Part shown: piece after piece, positions 7,754 through 15,169 of the stretch
How the letters are laid out: each line of letters starts with the position of its first letter
Numbering within the stretch: position 1 is the stretch's first letter
Assembly (NCBI RefSeq): GCF_014595955.1
Contig: NZ_JABVCF010000004.1
Location: forward strand, 186,001-250,000
Source: Pseudaminobacter soli (ex Zhang et al. 2022)
GTDB taxonomy: Bacteria > Pseudomonadota > Alphaproteobacteria > Rhizobiales > Rhizobiaceae
DNA: 64,000 bases
Reading direction: 5' to 3'
Translations under genes and position numbers: made by a program
Notes under the pieces: model-generated
Database searches by the model: none
The model's input: only the letters and a program-made list of their open reading frames with translations
What the model was told of the DNA's origin: nothing

Positions 7754-8194
7754 ATGGGCATGAACTCCAAGAACCGCTTCGTCCCGGACGCCGCATTCTG
7801 CCTGCGTGACGCTGACGCTGCTGCAATCTCTGCCGACCTTGCGATCAAGGCCGGCGAACTGAAGACCCCGCTCGGCGCGGTCTGGAACGCTGAGGTCGCT
7901 GACGGCGACGTGGCGATCAAGATCAAGGCCTCGGACATGGATACCACGACTGCTGACGAGACCTACGCGGTCAGCGTCATCACGTCGGAGAGCGCGGACA
8001 TGTCCGCTCCGGTCGTCCACGAGACCAAGACGCTGGTCGCCGGCTGGGCCAACGAACTCCTCGTCGACCAGCACGCCCTCGCCTACCGTGCGCCTTCGCA
8101 CAAGTATTGGGGCGTCCAGATCGATGTCGGCGGCACCACGCCTTCGGTCAAGGCCGAGATTTACGTCCTGCCGAACTCCGGCAAGGCCGTCTAA
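7754..8194 (+). CDS. Candidate capsid cement protein (Bbp16-like)
   Basis: A 146-residue, beta-rich protein directly downstream of the capsid gene. The N-terminus NSKNRFVPDAAFCLRDADA and the body with VSVITSESADMSAP and YWGVQIDVGG resemble the Bbp16 family of jelly-roll cement proteins that stabilise phage heads (Bordetella phage BPP-1). The assignment rests on length, position and general sequence look rather than an alignment. It would sit on the outer capsid surface at the symmetry axes. Confidence 0.6.
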   Translation: MGMNSKNRFVPDAAFCLRDADAAAISADLAIKAGELKTPLGAVWNAEVADGDVAIKIKASDMDTTTADETYAVSVITSESADMSAPVVHETKTLVAGWANELLVDQHALAYRAPSHKYWGVQIDVGGTTPSVKAEIYVLPNSGKAV

Positions 8195-8216
8195 TCCACC
8201 CACCTATCAGTCGGTT

Positions 8217-8236
8217 CGGCCGGGGTAACCCGGCCG
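8217..8236 (+). other. GC-rich hairpin between cement gene and next gene
   Basis: CGGCCGGG-GTAA-CCCGGCCG, a perfect 8-bp stem, with no T-run. It is the second strong hairpin between head genes and may tune read-through or mRNA decay. Confidence 0.55.
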
Positions 8237-8273
8237 GATCGATCCTGTCCGACTCCCGACGCGAGATTACCTC

Positions 8274-8732
8274 ATGAGTGCACCGACATACGCCGTCCGC
8301 AATCCCGAGACCGGCGACATCATCCCGAATCTTTCTTGGGCCAACGCCTCCGAACAGGTACGCCTCTATGGCAAGGAGTGGGTCCACGACTACCCGGAAG
8401 TCCTGAAGAAGGCACAGGAAGAGGCCCGCAAGAACTCCAATACCGAAGGCAACACGCGCAAGCTGTCGCCCGAGGAAGAGGCCAAGATCAATGCCCCGGA
8501 CATGTTCGCCGCCGCTCAGGTTGCGGTCGCTGGACTGGCCGAGATGGGTTCGAGCGATTTGGCCGACCTGACCCGCGAGGAGCTTTTCGAGATGGCCGAA
8601 GATAAGTACGGCCTGAAGATCGACAGGCGTACGGGTCATGCGAAACTGGTCGAGGCGATCGAGAAGGCGCGCGCCGCAGAACCTGCCGCTGACGCTGCCG
8701 AGACGACCGAAGAGACCTCCGTCGAGGAGTAA
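8274..8732 (+). CDS. Head-region protein with C-terminal SAP/HeH-like motif
   Basis: A 152-residue protein. The first 60 residues are polar with aromatic pairs. Residues about 97-135 (LADLTREELFEMAEDKYGLKIDRRTGHAKLVEAI) have the helix-extended loop-helix look of SAP or HeH domains, which bind DNA and are common in small phage head proteins. An Ala/Glu tail follows. It probably acts in head completion or DNA contact; this is inferred. Its ribosome-binding site is weak. Confidence 0.5.
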   Translation: MSAPTYAVRNPETGDIIPNLSWANASEQVRLYGKEWVHDYPEVLKKAQEEARKNSNTEGNTRKLSPEEEAKINAPDMFAAAQVAVAGLAEMGSSDLADLTREELFEMAEDKYGLKIDRRTGHAKLVEAIEKARAAEPAADAAETTEETSVEE

Positions 8733-8736
8733 GTGC

Positions 8737-8928
8737 ATGGCGCACTACAGGATGGTTTGGTCGCCCGAGGGCGTACCGTTTGAAGTGACGCCGGACAAGG
8801 CGGATGATCTGGTCCTGAACAAGGGCTGGTTCAACTCCAAGCCGGTGTATGAGTCCGTAATCGTCGGGGACGAGAAGGCACCTGAACCGCCCCGCAGGGG
8901 CAAGAAGTTCACCCCTGAGCCCTCGTGA
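8737..8928 (+). CDS. Small hypothetical head-region protein (63 aa)
   Basis: The ATG at 8737 is chosen because it is 5 bases after the previous stop; longer starts in this frame would lie inside that gene. The 63 residues contain a compact beta-like half (FEVTPDKADDLVLNKGW) and a basic Pro-rich tail (PEPPRRGKKFTPEP). No family is recognised. Position suggests a head-tail accessory protein. Confidence 0.5.
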   Translation: MAHYRMVWSPEGVPFEVTPDKADDLVLNKGWFNSKPVYESVIVGDEKAPEPPRRGKKFTPEPS

Positions 8929-8954
8929 CGTAGGAGGGCGTGAGGAGTCCTCAA

Positions 8955-9281
8955 ATGTCCTTCTTCCGAGGGTCTTTTTCGAGCATTGGCGAGGCGCTGA
9001 AAACCATCAGCCTCGCCATTGCCGTTTTGGGAGCCATGTTGTCCGGCATCAGCTACGTCTATGGCACTCTGTCGGCGCAGAGCGCAATGGCCTCGGACCT
9101 GTCGAAGCTCAATGAGCGGGTGATGGTGATGGAGGAGGCCGGGAAGGATGCGAAGCTCTGGATGTATCGAGTCGAGCAGACTGAGATCGGCGTATCGGCG
9201 GCAAACCAAAAACTCGACCGGGTCGAGAGTGCTCTTCAGGACCTCCGGGTTGTGATCGAGGGCAAGCGCGCGAGCAAGTGA
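8955..9281 (+). CDS. Membrane-anchored coiled-coil protein
   Basis: The ATG at 8955 is preferred to GTG 8940 because GAGGAG ends 7 bases upstream. The 108-residue protein has one membrane segment (about residues 14-38: ALKTISLAIAVLGAMLSGIS) followed by a coiled coil (DLSKLNERVMVMEEAG, ANQKLDRVESALQDLR). This layout resembles small phage membrane proteins involved in lysis or superinfection control, but no family is certain. It ends just before a hairpin and T-rich stretch. Confidence 0.5.
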   Translation: MSFFRGSFSSIGEALKTISLAIAVLGAMLSGISYVYGTLSAQSAMASDLSKLNERVMVMEEAGKDAKLWMYRVEQTEIGVSAANQKLDRVESALQDLRVVIEGKRASK

Positions 9282-9330
9282 GACCTCCGAGGTCGGAGTT
9301 AGAAACACTCCGTTTCTAAGTTCTTCTTGC
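9282..9330 (+). terminator. Probable transcription terminator
   Basis: GACCTC-C-GAGGTC (9282-9294) is followed by TTAGAAAC-ACTCC-GTTTCTAA (9299-9319), a perfect 8-bp stem with a 5-base loop, then the T-rich GTTCTTCTTGC. It is the clearest terminator-like signal in the head region and separates the head operon from the PhoH and neck operon. Confidence 0.5.
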
Positions 9331-9419
9331 AAGTTTTTCTGTCATGTGTACTGCTGGTGATAAGGCCGAGTGCGGTCGACACCAAACCAAAAGAAGCGGG
9401 ACACGGGCGGGCATTCTGG

Positions 9420-9716
9420 ATGAAAGCTGCGGCATCTTCAATCGTTATCGAAGAAGACGAGTACGAGGTACTAGAGTTCAAATGGGCTTTGGCGATGGGC
9501 GAGGTCCACACCGAAGCAGGTAATCTCGTGGTCAGGGGGATTTCTGACGCGAGCGACGTGATCGAGGCGATTGACGACCTCGATGCGCTCATTGCAAAGC
9601 TCCAGCGCGTCAAAAGTGAGCTTCAGAAGTGTGGCAGTAACATTGATGGAACTTTCGGACGTGTTCGAGGCGGAGTCCCCGCCGACCTCGAAGCCCTCGA
9701 AGCGAGAACAGCGTAA
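9420..9716 (+). CDS. Hypothetical protein overlapping phoH start
   Basis: The start ATG 9420 (MKAAASSIVIEEDEYEVL) is chosen because the protein character begins there; the sequence in front is AT-rich and non-coding in appearance. It has 98 residues, beta-rich then a coiled coil (IDDLDALIAKLQRVKSEL). The 3' end overlaps the first 71 bases of the PhoH gene in another frame. No family is recognised. Translational coupling to phoH is likely because the phoH start has no clear ribosome-binding site. Confidence 0.45.
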   Translation: MKAAASSIVIEEDEYEVLEFKWALAMGEVHTEAGNLVVRGISDASDVIEAIDDLDALIAKLQRVKSELQKCGSNIDGTFGRVRGGVPADLEALEARTA

Positions 9717-10458
9717 AGCTGACAAGGAAGCGAGACGCCCCAAGCCGTTGGAGGCGAGAAACCTTCGGCAGAAGGAACTCATTCAGCAGCTTAACGCATT
9801 CCCGGTCGTCATTGCCTTGGGGCCGGCCGGCTCGGGAAAGACTTACGTAGGGGCGCGTCACGCCCTCGATCGACTGCTCCGCAAGACGATCGACCGGATC
9901 ATCATCGCGAGACCTTCTGTGTCGGCTGCGCGGCACAGAATGGGCTTCCTCCCCGGCGACGGGGACAAGAAGATGAAGCCTTGGCTTGTCCCGATCGTCG
10001 ACGCCTTCAAGGAGGGAACCTCCGGAGCCGAGGTCGACAGGTTGACAGCCACGAAGCAGATCGAGGTCCTACCGTTCGAGCATATGCGTGGACGCACCGT
10101 CAAAGACGGCGTCTTCCTCCTCGATGAGGCGCAGAACTGTACGCTGGCCGATCTGGAAATGTTCCTGACCAGAATCGGCGACAATGCGCAGGCGATCATC
10201 TGCGGCGATCCCGACCAGTCCGACATCGGTCGCGACAGCGGCTTGCGAACCATCGCCGAGATGGTTTCCCGACACGGTCTGAACGCAGGCATCACTTTTT
10301 TCCGAGAGGAAGATGTGGTGCGCTCCGCGACGGCCAAGGAGTGGGTCATGGCGTTCGCGGCAGAGCGTTCTCACCTGAGCCCCGGTCCTGATTTTTCGGG
10401 CGATTGGCGTCCAGCGTTTCTGGACAAGGGAGTGGAAAATGGTCGACCTTGTGGTTGA
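9646..10458 (+). CDS. phoH: PhoH-like P-loop ATPase
   Basis: A 270-residue ATPase of the PhoH family. Walker A GPAGSGKTYV (about residue 65), a Walker B-like GVFLLDEAQN (about 162), and the late motifs ICGDPDQSDIG and GITFFREEDVVRS are all visible. An N-terminal Lys/Arg-rich segment (SKREQRKADKEARRPKP) precedes the ATPase core. PhoH proteins are widespread in phages; RNA-related helicase or nuclease-linked functions have been proposed, without a settled role. Here it lies between head genes and neck genes, apart from any visible replication genes. The start at 9646 is one of several possible. Confidence 0.85.
   Translation: MELSDVFEAESPPTSKPSKREQRKADKEARRPKPLEARNLRQKELIQQLNAFPVVIALGPAGSGKTYVGARHALDRLLRKTIDRIIIARPSVSAARHRMGFLPGDGDKKMKPWLVPIVDAFKEGTSGAEVDRLTATKQIEVLPFEHMRGRTVKDGVFLLDEAQNCTLADLEMFLTRIGDNAQAIICGDPDQSDIGRDSGLRTIAEMVSRHGLNAGITFFREEDVVRSATAKEWVMAFAAERSHLSPGPDFSGDWRPAFLDKGVENGRPCG
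10408..10426. promoter_or_regulatory. Palindrome CGTCCAG-N5-CTGGACA inside phoH 3' end
   Basis: CGTCCAG-CGTTT-CTGGACA with the same 7-5-7 geometry as the sites at 6590 and 14185. It lies 13 bases before the start codon of the next gene, within the last codons of phoH. Confidence 0.5.
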
Positions 10459-10951
10459 GGATGGCAGCATCGTAGCCGGCGCGAACACCTATGTGGATGT
10501 TCCGTGGGCTGATGCGTATCTCGCAATCGACCCTCATGCCGGCCCGATCTGGGCCGGCTTCGACGACGAGCGCAAGACCATGCTGCTCGCCTACGCGACG
10601 CGCTGGATCGACGAGAACGTCATCTGGTACGGCCGCAAGGTCGAGAAGGACCAGCCGCTCGCGTGGCCGCGCCACGGCATGCACGACGGCGAATATCCCG
10701 TCGCCTCCACCATCATCCCGGAAGCGCTCAAGCGCGCGGTGGCGCTCGCCGCCGTGTTCCTGCATCAGGAAAACCCGACCGAACTCGCCGAGGCGGTCGG
10801 CATCAAGCGCTTCCGCAACGATACGATCGAGATCGAGTTTCAGGACGGAGTCACCCAGAAGGCGACGCCGGACTGGTTGTCGCGCCTTCTGCGGGTCTTC
10901 GGCACCGGGCCGGGCGATCGCGGATTCAAGCCGATCACGCGGGTGCGCTGA
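10439..10951 (+). CDS. Head-tail adaptor, DnaT-like family
   Basis: A 170-residue protein of the phage family annotated as DnaT-like ssDNA-binding (PF20557), which occupies the head-completion or adaptor position in many siphoviruses. Typical features are the N-terminal ANTYVDVPWADAYLA, the helical GFDDERKTMLLAYATRWID, and WPRHGMHDGEYPV. It most likely forms a ring under the portal; the DnaT name reflects a family label, not a shown replication role. AAGGGAG precedes the ATG. The stop overlaps the next ATG (TGATG). Confidence 0.75.
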   Translation: MVDLVVEDGSIVAGANTYVDVPWADAYLAIDPHAGPIWAGFDDERKTMLLAYATRWIDENVIWYGRKVEKDQPLAWPRHGMHDGEYPVASTIIPEALKRAVALAAVFLHQENPTELAEAVGIKRFRNDTIEIEFQDGVTQKATPDWLSRLLRVFGTGPGDRGFKPITRVR

Positions 10952-11328
10952 TGAATCTCGGCAGCCTCGCAAAGGTCCTGATGCGAAAGACGGTGGCGCT
11001 CTCCGGCGATGCGGCCAAGGACGTGTCCTTGGTCCTCATTACCGGGACAGCCTACGATGTCGCGACCGGCGAACCGGTCACCACTGTCGAGATCGTGCCC
11101 CTCGGCAAAGCGCTCTTCGGCGCGATCAGCGAGGCGGAGTCTGCCAAGTACAAGGTCGCCGCCACCAGCCACAAGGCCGTCATTCCCATGCTAAACTGGC
11201 AGGCGAGCGGCGCGCGCATGCTAGAGACCTCGGATCGTATCCTTGTTGGTGCTGACGAATGGCTGGTCGAGAAGGCGGTCATGGACTCCGTCGAAGCCTC
11301 ACTCATCGTCTTCATGTGCAGGCCCTGA
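10951..11328 (+). CDS. Neck/head-closure protein (candidate)
   Basis: A 125-residue protein starting on TGATG overlap with the adaptor gene. It is beta-rich (VSLVLITGTAYDVATGEPVTTVEIVPLGKAL) and ends in a short compact domain, similar to stopper or head-closure proteins of siphovirus necks. The call rests on its place between adaptor and gp10-like genes and its length; sequence similarity was not testable here. Confidence 0.5.
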   Translation: MNLGSLAKVLMRKTVALSGDAAKDVSLVLITGTAYDVATGEPVTTVEIVPLGKALFGAISEAESAKYKVAATSHKAVIPMLNWQASGARMLETSDRILVGADEWLVEKAVMDSVEASLIVFMCRP

Positions 11329-11329
11329 C

Positions 11330-11767
11330 ATGTACACGTCCAACATCGACGAGATCATCGCACGCCTGTCCAACGTTCCGGCCGACATCGAGAAGCGTGT
11401 CTCCCGGATCGTTATGAAGGTGGTGCACGAGATCGACATGCGCATCCATCCGAAGACGCCGGTCTGGTCTGGCGCGGCCGTGCGCAACATGATCTGGACG
11501 AGGGGCAAGCCAAACCAGACGGAGTTCGATCCGGTCGGCTCGGACGGAACCGGTGAGCAGAACCGCGCCGCGAACACCGCTGCCGCGCGACAGAGCTTGC
11601 ATGCTTTGACATTCGACAAACCCTTCGCGGTCTACTATCTCACCAACAACGCCAAGCACATCCGTGGACTGGAGGCGGGCCTTCTGCCCTATCCGGGCAA
11701 GCATCCCGTCGATGGTATGTTCGGCATGACCTATGCAGAGGTCGTGGCAAAGCTCGGGAGCCTCTGA
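11330..11767 (+). CDS. HK97 gp10-like tail-completion/neck protein
   Basis: The ATG at 11330 (MYTSNIDEIIARLSNVP) lies 1 base after the previous stop; the longer frame upstream is a shadow. The 145 residues show the gp10 pattern: an N-terminal helix with RVSRIVMKVVHEIDMRIHPKTPVWSG, the TPV-x-SG turn typical of the family, and a C-terminal YYLTNNAKHIRGLEAG. Such proteins join head and tail. The stop overlaps the next ATG. Confidence 0.7.
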   Translation: MYTSNIDEIIARLSNVPADIEKRVSRIVMKVVHEIDMRIHPKTPVWSGAAVRNMIWTRGKPNQTEFDPVGSDGTGEQNRAANTAAARQSLHALTFDKPFAVYYLTNNAKHIRGLEAGLLPYPGKHPVDGMFGMTYAEVVAKLGSL

Positions 11768-12213
11768 TGAACGTCGACATCCTTGATCACGACCACTTCC
11801 GCCAGCTTGTCGAGGACAAGGTTCTCGGTGCCGTGCAACAGCATGCGTCGGAATATCCTGTCCAGATCAGCAACAACCCGTTCAAGCAGCCGAAGGACAG
11901 TAAGTGGGTCTCGCTGGTGATCAAGAGTGGTGAGAGCGTGACGCGCTCGCTCGGCAAGAAGTTCATCGAGCGCACGCCGGGCTTCGTCCAGATCGACATC
12001 ATGCACCCGGCCGAGACCGGCCACGCCGCGCCGAAGAAGCTCGCTCACAAGCTCGCCGCGTCGCTCTACCCGAACAAGTTCGCCTACGCCACGGTCACAC
12101 AGGCGAATTTCTGGAAGAAGCTGGTCGACGAAGCTCCGACCACTGGTTCCTACTTCCGGATCATGGCGCGGGTGTTCTTCTGGTACGATGGATTTGTCGA
12201 ACGCCAGTCTTGA
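11767..12213 (+). CDS. Tail terminator-like protein
   Basis: A 148-residue protein in the tail-terminator position, just before the tail tube gene. The pattern of an N-terminal helix, VSLVIKSGESVTRSLG, GFVQIDIMHPAETGHAAP and ANFWKKLVDEAP followed by a final RIMARVFFWYDG strand fits the gpU/DUF4128-type terminators that cap the growing tail tube. The assignment is by order and fold-like pattern. Confidence 0.65.
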   Translation: MNVDILDHDHFRQLVEDKVLGAVQQHASEYPVQISNNPFKQPKDSKWVSLVIKSGESVTRSLGKKFIERTPGFVQIDIMHPAETGHAAPKKLAHKLAASLYPNKFAYATVTQANFWKKLVDEAPTTGSYFRIMARVFFWYDGFVERQS

Positions 12214-12225
12214 GGCGCTGCAATG

Positions 12226-12279
12226 TTTTGAGCCGTTTGTCAAGAATTTCTTGACGCCTTAGCCTGCTTTATCTATCAT
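12226..12279 (+). promoter_or_regulatory. Late promoter/operator P3, upstream of tail tube
   Basis: TTTTGAGCCGTT (12226-12237), palindrome TGTCAAG-AATTT-CTTGACG (12238-12256), -35 TTGACG (12251-12256), 17-bp spacer, -10 TATCAT (12274-12279). This is the best-formed member of the family and starts about 64 bases before the tube gene ATG. Confidence 0.75.
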
Positions 12280-12342
12280 TCGCCTACACAGGATGAGTGG
12301 GACTCGTCCTTACCAATCCCATTCGTTCTGTAGGAGAATGCC

Positions 12343-14178
12343 ATGGCGGGCACTTTCGCCGATTCCAATCGCGCGTCCCTTCGTTACATCGCTGAAGACT
12401 CTGCTGCATGGGGCGTGACGCCGGCCAACGGATCGCCGCGCGAAATGCGCATCACCGGGTCGCAGCTTGCACCGCAGAAGGAGACGCGGACTTCCGACGA
12501 GCTTCGTTCGGACCGCATGGTGCCGTCGATCGCCGAGGTCGGCGCGAGCGCCGAAGGCGAGATCAACTTCGAACTGTCGGCCGGCGCTATCGACGACTTC
12601 CTCGCGGCCTTCGTGTACGGCCTGTGGAGCCGTCCGATGACCTTCGACATGTTCAAGGGCAAGGCGGTCTCGATCAAGGCAGCCGACCAGATCACCATCG
12701 GGGGCGATGTTCAGCCCTACCTCACGGTTGGCCGGACCATCAAGACCGAAGGCTTCCTCAACCCTGCCAACAACACCTACGCGTCCATCTCGGCCGTGGC
12801 CTACGCTGGCGGCGTCACCACCATCACCGTGACCAGCGCTGCCTTCGTCGCGGAGGCCGGAAACGACTTCTGCCGCGTCCTCGACGCCAATGACGTTCTG
12901 GTCCTCAAGGATACGAACATTCGTTTCGGCACGGACGGCGCGTCGACGATCGATTCCAACGCCAACAACGCCTTTGCTGCCGCGATTGCAGCGGGCCAGT
13001 TGAAGATCGGTCAGAAGATTCACGTCGACGGCCTCGGCTTCGAGACCGGCTCGGTCACCATCACCGGGGTTCCGGGTGCCGGCACCAACGTCGTCGTCTC
13101 GGACGGTGTCAATCAGAAGACCTTCCAGTGGGGCGGTGTCGTCCCGGCCGGTGTGGTCGCCATGGCTGCCGGCGCTGATGCTACCGAGGCCGGCGACAAC
13201 CTCGTCGCGGCCATCATGGATCAGGTCTCGCGCGGCAATCTTGCGCTCAAGGCAGTGAACGCGGTCGGTGTCGTCACGATTACCAACCTCGAAGAGACTT
13301 CCGGTGGCGCGATCGTCAAGGGCGCTGACCCGTCCAATGCTGTCGCCGTCGCCAACTTCGCAGGCGCGGTCAACTCGATCCGTGGAATCTTCACCATCAC
13401 GTCGGTTTCCGACGACGTGCTTGGCGTCAGCCCGGCTCCGGCGACCAACGACAACGTCGGCGGCGCGACCATCACCGTCAAGGGCTCGATGCTGCGCAAC
13501 CCGTCGAACGTCAACGACTTCATTCGCCAGTCCTTCACTGTCGAAACTTCGTTCGAGGACGTGAATCAGCACTTCGTCGCGACCGGCCTGCGCGTCGGCA
13601 CCTTCGAACTGAGCATGGAATCCGGCGAAATCTCGACCGGCTCGATCTCGATGATGGGTCGTGCCATGGAACGTCGCAAGACGCAGACCTCGCTTCTGCG
13701 CAATGCGCCGTACACGCCGAAGGACGCGCCGGCCCACGATGTCATGAACGCGACCTCGAACGTCGGCAATCTGGCGATTGACGGCGTGGCGGGTGCTGCC
13801 TTCCTCCAGTCGATCTCGATTTCCGGCGACGCTTCGCTGCGTGAGCAGCGCGCGGTCGGCAACAAGTACGCCGTTGGTATCGGCGTCGGTCGCTTCCAGT
13901 TGACCGGCTCGTTCTCGGCCTACTTCGAGACCGGTGAACTGTTCGACAAGTTCGTCGATCACGACACGATCAGCCTGTCGTTCTTCTACCACGACAACCA
14001 GCGCAACCGCTACGACTTCACGATCCCTGCGATCAAGCTGACGGCGGACCCGGTTGCTCCGGAAGGCATCGATCAGGACGTGATCGAGGCGATCGAGTGG
14101 GAAGCTCAGCGCGACCCGGCGACCGCCTGCATGATCCAGATCGACCGCTTCTCGTCGACCATGCCAGCAATGGCTTGA
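12343..14178 (+). CDS. Major tail tube protein
   Basis: This 611-residue protein should polymerise into the tail tube. The N-terminal NRASLRYIAEDSAAWG with IAEVGASAEGEINFELS, and the C-terminal region with FSAYFETGELFDKFVDH and the closing DRFSSTMPAMA, match the phage tail tube family found next to terminator and chaperone genes in Proteobacteria siphoviruses. Residues about 185-380 form an extra, Gly/Thr/Val-rich part likely to be inserted Ig-like domains decorating the tail surface; this explains the large size. AGGAG lies 7 bases before the ATG. It has its own promoter P3. Confidence 0.8.
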   Translation: MAGTFADSNRASLRYIAEDSAAWGVTPANGSPREMRITGSQLAPQKETRTSDELRSDRMVPSIAEVGASAEGEINFELSAGAIDDFLAAFVYGLWSRPMTFDMFKGKAVSIKAADQITIGGDVQPYLTVGRTIKTEGFLNPANNTYASISAVAYAGGVTTITVTSAAFVAEAGNDFCRVLDANDVLVLKDTNIRFGTDGASTIDSNANNAFAAAIAAGQLKIGQKIHVDGLGFETGSVTITGVPGAGTNVVVSDGVNQKTFQWGGVVPAGVVAMAAGADATEAGDNLVAAIMDQVSRGNLALKAVNAVGVVTITNLEETSGGAIVKGADPSNAVAVANFAGAVNSIRGIFTITSVSDDVLGVSPAPATNDNVGGATITVKGSMLRNPSNVNDFIRQSFTVETSFEDVNQHFVATGLRVGTFELSMESGEISTGSISMMGRAMERRKTQTSLLRNAPYTPKDAPAHDVMNATSNVGNLAIDGVAGAAFLQSISISGDASLREQRAVGNKYAVGIGVGRFQLTGSFSAYFETGELFDKFVDHDTISLSFFYHDNQRNRYDFTIPAIKLTADPVAPEGIDQDVIEAIEWEAQRDPATACMIQIDRFSSTMPAMA

Positions 14179-14181
14179 TCT

Positions 14182-14206
14182 GGTTGTCCAGATTTTCTGG
14201 ACATCC
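14182..14206. promoter_or_regulatory. Palindrome GGTTGTCCAG-N5-CTGGACATCC
   Basis: Arms of 10 bases with one mismatch around ATTTT, starting 3 bases after the tail tube stop codon. It shares the long arm GGATGTCCAG with the site at 6587. There is no T-run. Confidence 0.6.
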
Positions 14207-14255
14207 AGTACATAAAGGAGCCCGACATACTCCTGCGCTTTTGCGCGCGCGAAAC

Positions 14256-14286
14256 GGGGCCGGACTTTGTCGGGAGGTCCGGCCCC
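14256..14286 (+). other. Strong hairpin before the tail chaperone gene
   Basis: GGGGCCGGAC / GTCCGGCCCC, a perfect 10-bp stem with an 11-base loop, followed by a C/A-rich stretch and then the chaperone gene. Without a T-run it is more likely an attenuating or mRNA-protecting structure than a full terminator; it would lower chaperone expression relative to the tube protein. Confidence 0.55.
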
Positions 14287-14315
14287 ACCCCATCCCGAAC
14301 CCCGACAGGTGAAAT

Positions 14316-14750
14316 ATGGCACGTTTTTCTGACAACTATTCCCACGACAAGACCGCAGCGGAAGAGGGCACTTGGGCTCCGATCGGCGGCGGCATCGAAG
14401 TCAAGGTCCGCTCGTTCGAGTCCGCTCACACCCGCGCCCTCCGCAAGAAGCTGAATGAGCCCTATGCGGCGCTGCTGCGCCTCGGCAAGGACATTCCCGA
14501 GGACGACCAGAACGAAATCTTCATCAAGCTGATTTCGCACTCCTCGATGATCGACTGGAACCTCACCGAGGGGACCGGCGAGAAGGATGCCAACGGCAAG
14601 GAGATCGAGCGTCCGATCCCGTTCTCGGCCGAGATCGCCGAGAAGTACCTGCGCGACGAGCCGCAGTTCCTTCGTGACGTGATCACGGTCCTGACCTCCA
14701 CCGAGACGTTCAAGAAGCGCGCTCGGGAACTCGACGCAAAAAACTTCTAA
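14316..14750 (+). CDS. Tail assembly chaperone (short form, G-like)
   Basis: A 144-residue protein between the tail tube and the tape measure, equivalent to lambda gpG. It is charged and helical (RALRKKLNEPYAALLRLG, AEKYLRDEPQFLRDVITVL) and is expected to coat the tape measure during tail assembly. The last codons, GCA AAA AAC TTC TAA, contain the heptamer A AAA AAC in the proper X XXY YYZ phase, so part of the ribosomes should shift to the -1 frame and make the long form. Confidence 0.8.
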   Translation: MARFSDNYSHDKTAAEEGTWAPIGGGIEVKVRSFESAHTRALRKKLNEPYAALLRLGKDIPEDDQNEIFIKLISHSSMIDWNLTEGTGEKDANGKEIERPIPFSAEIAEKYLRDEPQFLRDVITVLTSTETFKKRARELDAKNF

Positions 14751-15169
14751 ACTGGCTGGCTCGGAGTTTCCACCAGCCGGAAGCCAGTAAAAAGGCTAAG
14801 AACCGGAAGTGGATCAACGAGCTACGCCAGAAACAAGGCAAGCCCCCACTTCCCTCTAATGAGCCGGAACAGGTGGATGAGCAGGAGTTTCTTCCTGCTC
14901 ATCTGCACCCGATTTGGACCGCATTTACGGTCCTGTCCCGAAGTCGAAACGTCAACCAGATCGGCCCGCAGCCGATCCAGATTGGCGAGGTCCGCCACTA
15001 CTGCGACCTCGACGGCGTGATCGACGAAGAAGACCGCCGCGAACTCCTCTTCCACGTCATGGAACTCGATGCCGAGTGGATGACCCGGAAGTACGCCGAG
15101 ATCGAGACGGAGCGGGACAAACTCAAAAAGCAAGCTGAGAAGAACGGTACGAGGGGCCGTCGTCGATGA
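14316..15169 (+). CDS. Tail assembly chaperone, -1 frameshift product (GT-like)
   Basis: The product expected after a -1 slip at 14738-14744. Reading then continues CTT CTA AAC TGG in the -1 frame without a stop to 15169, adding 141 codons to the first 143. The added part contains NWLARSFHQPEAS, a basic linker, and the acidic, helical end with EEDRRELLFHVMELDAEWM. The part after about 14,873 has no independent ribosome-binding site that would explain it as a separate gene. The stop overlaps the tape measure ATG by 4 bases. This matches lambda gpGT in layout. Confidence 0.75.
14738..14788 (+). promoter_or_regulatory. Programmed -1 frameshift site with downstream stem
   Basis: Slippery heptamer A AAA AAC (14738-14744), a 6-base spacer, then a stem ACTGGCT (14751-14757) / AGCCAGT (14782-14788) extended inside by GGCT (14758-14761) / AGCC (14775-14778), with GGA bulged out. 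Heptamer, phase, spacer length and stem all fit a stimulated -1 frameshift. Confidence 0.8.

Noticed and set aside
12310-14322. 670-codon minus-strand frame opposite the tail tube gene
   Set aside because: Antisense shadow; Arg/Asp/Val-rich low-complexity translation, overlapping promoter P3 and the real gene fully.
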